Assembly (NCBI GenBank): GCA_002499445.1 | Contig: DALS01000016.1 | Location: forward strand, 117,238-133,878 | DNA: 16,641 bases | Reading direction: 5' to 3' | Origin: Methanosarcina sp. UBA293 | Lineage (GTDB): Archaea > Halobacteriota > Methanosarcinia > Methanosarcinales > Methanosarcinaceae | Part shown: positions 13,332-16,641 of the stretch, piece after piece | How positions within the stretch are numbered: position 1 is the stretch's first letter | Layout of the letters: every line of letters starts with the position of its first letter | Translations under genes and position numbers: made by a program | The notes under the pieces: generated by a model | What the model saw: only the letters and a program-made list of their open reading frames with translations | Databases searched by the model: none | What the model was told of the DNA's origin: nothing

Positions 13332-15645
13332 ACACTTTAAAAGACTCAACCCATTCCGGCCTTTCAGGAGGATTATTTGCCAGCATTTCTTTCCATCCTT
13401 CATCGGTCAATCTTTCCCCTGAGGGCTGCCAGAACTCATAATAACTCATTACAGGGCCTGCTCCAAGCGCGATCCTGCCGTCGGGCTGTTTATAAGCTAC
13501 TATTATCAGGTCCAGTTTTCCGGTTCCTTCTTCTAAAACTCCAATAGCAGAGGTGTAAGCATCTGCAACCATAATAGAGCTCTGGGACGTTATATCCACA
13601 CTTTCAAGCATTGGAGCTATATTTTGCCCGAAATTCCTGATGAACTCATATTCTGTATCTGTCAGCTCTTTGTTTTCAAGCTCTTTAATCGAGATTTCCA
13701 GCAGTTTTTCAAGAGTTCTTTCAAGAGTTGAGAAATCTTTGTCCGATTGTTCATCAAGTACTTCCATTTCCGCCAGCCCGTTATGTGCCATTTTTGTAAG
13801 GGCAAGCATCCTGGCATAGAATTCAGGAACTGGCTCGACATACCCTTGAACAGGTTTTTCTTCCGGAATACGAGGAGTACCCATGAAGTAAGTCTGCTTT
13901 GCATAGAGGATAGTATCGTGTTTGAGCTCGGTCCAGGAAGCAAGGGCTGTGTTAAGCTGCTTATCTTCCCAGGCTTTGGTTTGCATAAAGGTAGGATACC
14001 CCTCTGGATAACTTACAAGGAGAGGCTTTAAGGCGTATAGTTGAGCCCAGTAGAGGTTCTTATTCCATTCATCTTCATCAAAAGTTCCAAATTCATTTTC
14101 CAAAGATTTGTGAGCTTTTTTGTATTTCTCATTTTCAGAAATACCCTGGGTTTTCAGATGTTCTTTTGCTCTTTCAGAGCCAAGAAGACTCATGATATTC
14201 AGGGCAGGAGGATTGAGTTCCTGGAGAATATAAGAGTCAGGAGTGAAGCGCTGACCCATGAACCTGAACCCTTTTGCGGCCTCAAGAGTTTTGCTTTCAG
14301 TTTCTGAGCCTGCTGGAATTATTTCTCCTATTCCCCCATAAATTTTCGGGCTTTCGTACCTTTCCAGCTCGGATTTCAGTGCTGTAAGTTTTTCACTGTC
14401 GAAGTTTGTTCTTTCTTTATCATTCCCAAAAGCGGTATCCATAGCATTTACATATTCATAGGGTCCAAGATCATCAGAATAACCTACATAGAAAGCCGTC
14501 ACTTCGTAGATTCTGTCCCATTTGGCCTGAAGATTTTTGTCCCTGTCAAGCTGGTCGGAAATTAAAAGAGCCTGCATAGTCTGAATTCTTGCTTCCTTTT
14601 CCGGGTCTTCTGCAATAATCATGTCCGGCTGAAGGAGCATACTAATTCTACCGTGCCACATCACAGCCTTAAAATAATTCTTCATTTTTTCAGAGGATCT
14701 ATAGTGCCCCCGTGGGATGTACTGAGAATAGTCTTCATCGTACTTGAAAATAGGAGACATTCCTCTTTTCTGAGCTTCTATCAAGCGCAGTTCAGCTTCT
14801 ACATCAGCTTTTACAAATGAAGGGACTTCGAAACTGTATTGCTTTGTATCCTCAGGATCAAAGGATATAACTCTTTCTGGATCTTCCCATGACTGCTCTG
14901 TCTGTTCTGTTTTCGGCTGGAGAAGACTCAAAGCAACGGCAAAGTATGCAACATTTCTTCTTGCAGCTTCCGTTATTTCTTCAGGGGCATTATCCCCTAC
15001 CAACCTGTTATAATCCTCTATTGAGACTTCAAGCAAAGCTTTGTCAAGTTTCCAGAGGTCGTCAAAAAATTCTTTTTCTTCGATCCTTTTTAAGGTCTCA
15101 TCAAACTGGATGTGGTAAAGGTGAAGAAGAGAGTCTGACGTAATGAAAATAGGAACATCAGCTACTTTCAGGTCCTTGTAAGTTTCATTAACTCTCACCG
15201 GTTCAAATTCAAATATATTTCCAGCCGCCCTACTTTCGATTACAACAAATCCATTTTTGTACAGTAAATACCTGCTTTCGTTCGTCAGGGAAATATTCTG
15301 GATGAATTTGTCATAATTTGCAATTTCGGAAGCCTTTAGAGGCAAAGAGTAAGGGGGAACATCTGCTTCAAAATGCAGATTTTCTTTACTGTATAGATTT
15401 TCTTTATCGTAATATCTGGAAAAAGAGCTTCGCTTTTCAAGTTTAAGGGAATCTATATTTTCTTCAGAAGAGATTATATTTCCTGCATGTTTTGTGTCTG
15501 GAACATCTTTATTTTGAGTTTTATTTGTTGTATTTCCAGGATCTTTTCCTTGAGCCAGACTATCTTGATCATCAGTACACCCCGAAGTAAAAATTAACGA
15601 TACTGCCAGCAAGCAGATAAAAATAGTTGCGATTGTTCTTTTCAA
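13330..15645 (-). CDS. DUF3160 family lipoprotein
   Basis: The 771-aa protein is an exported lipoprotein: the signal MKRTIATIFICLLAVSLIFT is followed by SGC, with the lipidated Cys at 23. A Asn/Thr/Lys/Asp-rich linker (24-75) precedes the DUF3160 domain, which fills the rest. Family hallmarks are VPIFITSDSLLHLYHIQFDE (164-183), YSQYIPRGHY (306-315), YFKAVMWHGR (324-333) and the C-terminal GPVMSYYEFWQPSGERLTDE. Conserved Tyr, His and Arg residues suggest a binding or enzymatic site, but no activity is established for the family. The start is a TTG at 15645 with GAGGG (15657-15653) about 7 nt upstream; no in-frame ATG gives a better signal peptide. An 18-bp tandem repeat (15377-15412) duplicates YDKEN/YSKEN. 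It stands alone, with its own terminator. Confidence 0.88.
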   Translation of the reverse strand: MKRTIATIFICLLAVSLIFTSGCTDDQDSLAQGKDPGNTTNKTQNKDVPDTKHAGNIISSEENIDSLKLEKRSSFSRYYDKENLYSKENLHFEADVPPYSLPLKASEIANYDKFIQNISLTNESRYLLYKNGFVVIESRAAGNIFEFEPVRVNETYKDLKVADVPIFITSDSLLHLYHIQFDETLKRIEEKEFFDDLWKLDKALLEVSIEDYNRLVGDNAPEEITEAARRNVAYFAVALSLLQPKTEQTEQSWEDPERVISFDPEDTKQYSFEVPSFVKADVEAELRLIEAQKRGMSPIFKYDEDYSQYIPRGHYRSSEKMKNYFKAVMWHGRISMLLQPDMIIAEDPEKEARIQTMQALLISDQLDRDKNLQAKWDRIYEVTAFYVGYSDDLGPYEYVNAMDTAFGNDKERTNFDSEKLTALKSELERYESPKIYGGIGEIIPAGSETESKTLEAAKGFRFMGQRFTPDSYILQELNPPALNIMSLLGSERAKEHLKTQGISENEKYKKAHKSLENEFGTFDEDEWNKNLYWAQLYALKPLLVSYPEGYPTFMQTKAWEDKQLNTALASWTELKHDTILYAKQTYFMGTPRIPEEKPVQGYVEPVPEFYARMLALTKMAHNGLAEMEVLDEQSDKDFSTLERTLEKLLEISIKELENKELTDTEYEFIRNFGQNIAPMLESVDITSQSSIMVADAYTSAIGVLEEGTGKLDLIIVAYKQPDGRIALGAGPVMSYYEFWQPSGERLTDEGWKEMLANNPPERPEWVESFKV

Positions 15646-15989
15646 AGTACATCCCTCATATCTATTTATAACGGAATATGCTGAAAAGTGGAGTTTAAAT
15701 TAGATCTGGGGGAATCGGCCAAGTTCAGTCAAATATCTTATCAAGTGTCCATCATATCTTGAACTCATTCCTATAAGTAATTTGTGACAAAGTTATCTAA
15801 ATAAAAGTACATTAAAAAATAAATTCTCATTATTATGATAATATAATAATGTTTGACTGATAATTGAACGATTTAATCATAAAATTTAAGTAAACAATCT
15901 CATAAGATGTTAGGTGCCGATATCAAAATTACCTGATAAATCAATATCTAGCTTTTTTGTGAGTTCAATAGGTTAGTGAGTTCAACAGA
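15646..15989. other. AT-rich intergenic spacer with one hairpin
   Basis: The 344-bp gap separates the DUF3160 promoter from the 3' end of the small membrane-protein gene. It holds a 9-bp perfect AT-rich inverted repeat, CATTATTAT (15828-15836) with ATAATAATG (15843-15851), and a 17-bp tandem repeat at its right edge. No ORF, RNA gene or transposon end is recognised. Confidence 0.5.
15661..15671 (-). promoter_or_regulatory. TATA-like box before the DUF3160 gene
   Basis: TTATAAATAGA on the minus strand (15671-15661) is a good archaeal TATA match. It lies only about 20 bp from the TTG start, so either the mRNA is almost leaderless or a weaker box further up, such as TTTAAACT near 15690, is used. 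Confidence 0.4.
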
Positions 15990-15992
15990 TTA
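15959..15992. repeat. 17-bp tandem repeat across the stop of the last gene
   Basis: GTGAGTTCAATAGGTTA (15959-15975) is followed directly by GTGAGTTCAACAGATTA (15976-15992), with two differences. The last three bases of unit 2 are the stop codon of the gene ending at 15990. A second in-frame-like stop is thus duplicated just downstream. Confidence 0.65.
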
Positions 15993-16460
15993 TACGGTTA
16001 TTATTCCTATAAACATGGGAGAGTCGGAATTATTAGCTTTATTTATATCTATCACTACAGAACTCCAGGGATGCGGCAGTGTTCTGCAGGTGTCCTTAAT
16101 TTCGCCGTCTAAATTAACTTTAAATTCGTACTCCCCTTCTGCCCAATATGTATATTTTCCTTTAGACAACGGCATTGACCATCGAAGCAATAGCCATAAT
16201 GATTTGGGCTGTGCTATGCGTTCTTCGGTAGCCAATTCATACGATTCTTTGAATATAGATTCATTATGCGAATCAAATACTTCAACTGTTATTTCATGAC
16301 TCTGGAGGTCACTATTATATACATAAAATAGAGGCGTTGGAGGTCCGACTAACAAATATGGGAAAACAACGAAATAACTCAACAAAATCAATACTAAAGT
16401 TCCCAAAAGAATGGATATTTTTCGGTAGTTTTTAATATTTATACCTCCATAAAAACGCAA
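15990..16460 (-). CDS. Small membrane-anchored extracytoplasmic protein, unknown function
   Basis: I do not recognise a family. The chain has one N-terminal hydrophobic helix (KISILLGTLVLILLSYFVVF) and an outside domain of about 110 aa, strand-rich (HEITVEVFDSHNE, GKYTYWAEGEYEFKVNLDGE), resembling an Ig-like or transthyretin-like sandwich. The frame opens at TTG 16460, which has no SD. A perfect GGAGGT (16448-16443) lies inside that extension, spaced 6 nt from an in-frame ATT at 16436, which would give the ordinary N-terminus MKNYRKISIL. I therefore suspect an ATT start; the outer limit is given as coordinates. It is alone and lies at the window edge, with no gene seen in 16461-16641. Confidence 0.6.
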   Translation of the reverse strand: MRFYGGINIKNYRKISILLGTLVLILLSYFVVFPYLLVGPPTPLFYVYNSDLQSHEITVEVFDSHNESIFKESYELATEERIAQPKSLWLLLRWSMPLSKGKYTYWAEGEYEFKVNLDGEIKDTCRTLPHPWSSVVIDINKANNSDSPMFIGIITV

Positions 16461-16641
16461 AATATGATTTTTGTAACAAAAACCATATAATCACATCAAA
16501 ATTTTAAATCTTGTTTTTAATGTTCATTTTTATCCATGAACTCACTCTTATAACTAATTTATATTCAAATTACTTAGAGATTGGCTTTTTATAGCATTTA
16601 TTAATCAATATACAGGAATTATAGTTTCTCTCTCAACTAAT

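Noticed and set aside
15976..16299. 107-codon + strand frame opposite the last gene
   Set aside because: The minus-strand frame has an SD, a hydrophobic helix and a sensible domain; the plus frame has none of these.
1..16641. CRISPR array, tRNA or rRNA genes
   Set aside because: No regularly spaced repeats of 25-40 bp, no cloverleaf with a T-loop consensus, and no rRNA-like stretch were seen on either strand.

Overview
The window looks like a Methanosarcina-type archaeal chromosome segment. Supporting signs are an archaeal methionyl-tRNA synthetase with two zinc knuckles and a fused C-terminal tRNA-binding domain, moderately AT-rich DNA with long intergenic gaps, TATA-box-like promoters, NEW3- and PPC-like surface proteins, a DUF3160 lipoprotein and a membrane-tethered double winged-helix regulator. 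The genus is inferred from gene content, not tested.

Layout, left to right. (1) 1-2261: metG on +, ending in a perfect 11-bp hairpin that includes its stop codon. (2) 2472-2954: a TspO/MBR membrane protein on +. (3) 3001-4274: a LolA-like lipoprotein gene on -, preceded by an unrecognised gene-tail relic and followed upstream by a 196-bp MITE-like insertion (16-bp perfect terminal inverted repeats, 8-bp target duplication) beside a 12-bp palindrome. (4) 4388-7042: an IS605-end-like or terminator hairpin, an ABC ATPase, and a NEW3-domain membrane protein; the two genes overlap by 4 bp on -. (5) 7043-7521: a divergent spacer with a second, 100-bp MITE-like element and a leader RNA with two hairpins whose pairing can alternately hide or expose a Shine-Dalgarno (SD) sequence. 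(6) 7522-11467: a + strand series of a small PPC-like secreted protein, a hairpin with T-run, a membrane-anchored beta-propeller, and two paralogous NosY-like ABC-2 permeases. (7) 11532-12759: a PPC-like secreted protein and a membrane-bound tandem winged-helix regulator on -. (8) 12951-13289: hairpin-rich DNA and a relic that repeats, at about 91% identity, the 3' end and downstream DNA of the lipoprotein gene at 3203. (9) 13301-15645: a DUF3160 lipoprotein on - with a hairpin terminator at its stop. (10) 15990-16460: a small membrane-anchored protein with a possible ATT start. The last 180 bp (16461-16641) are AT-rich and I see no gene there.

How the genes may work together (inference): the ATPase has no permease beside it and the two permeases have no ATPase beside them. 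The divergent pair NEW3 protein + ATPase and the operon propeller + permease + permease could therefore make one NosFY-like exporter or surface-maintenance complex with extracytoplasmic NEW3 and propeller partners. The two PPC-like secreted proteins and the membrane-tethered regulator flank it and may be cargo and sensor. The leader switch before the first PPC-like gene adds a possible translational control point. All of this is a hypothesis from gene content and order.
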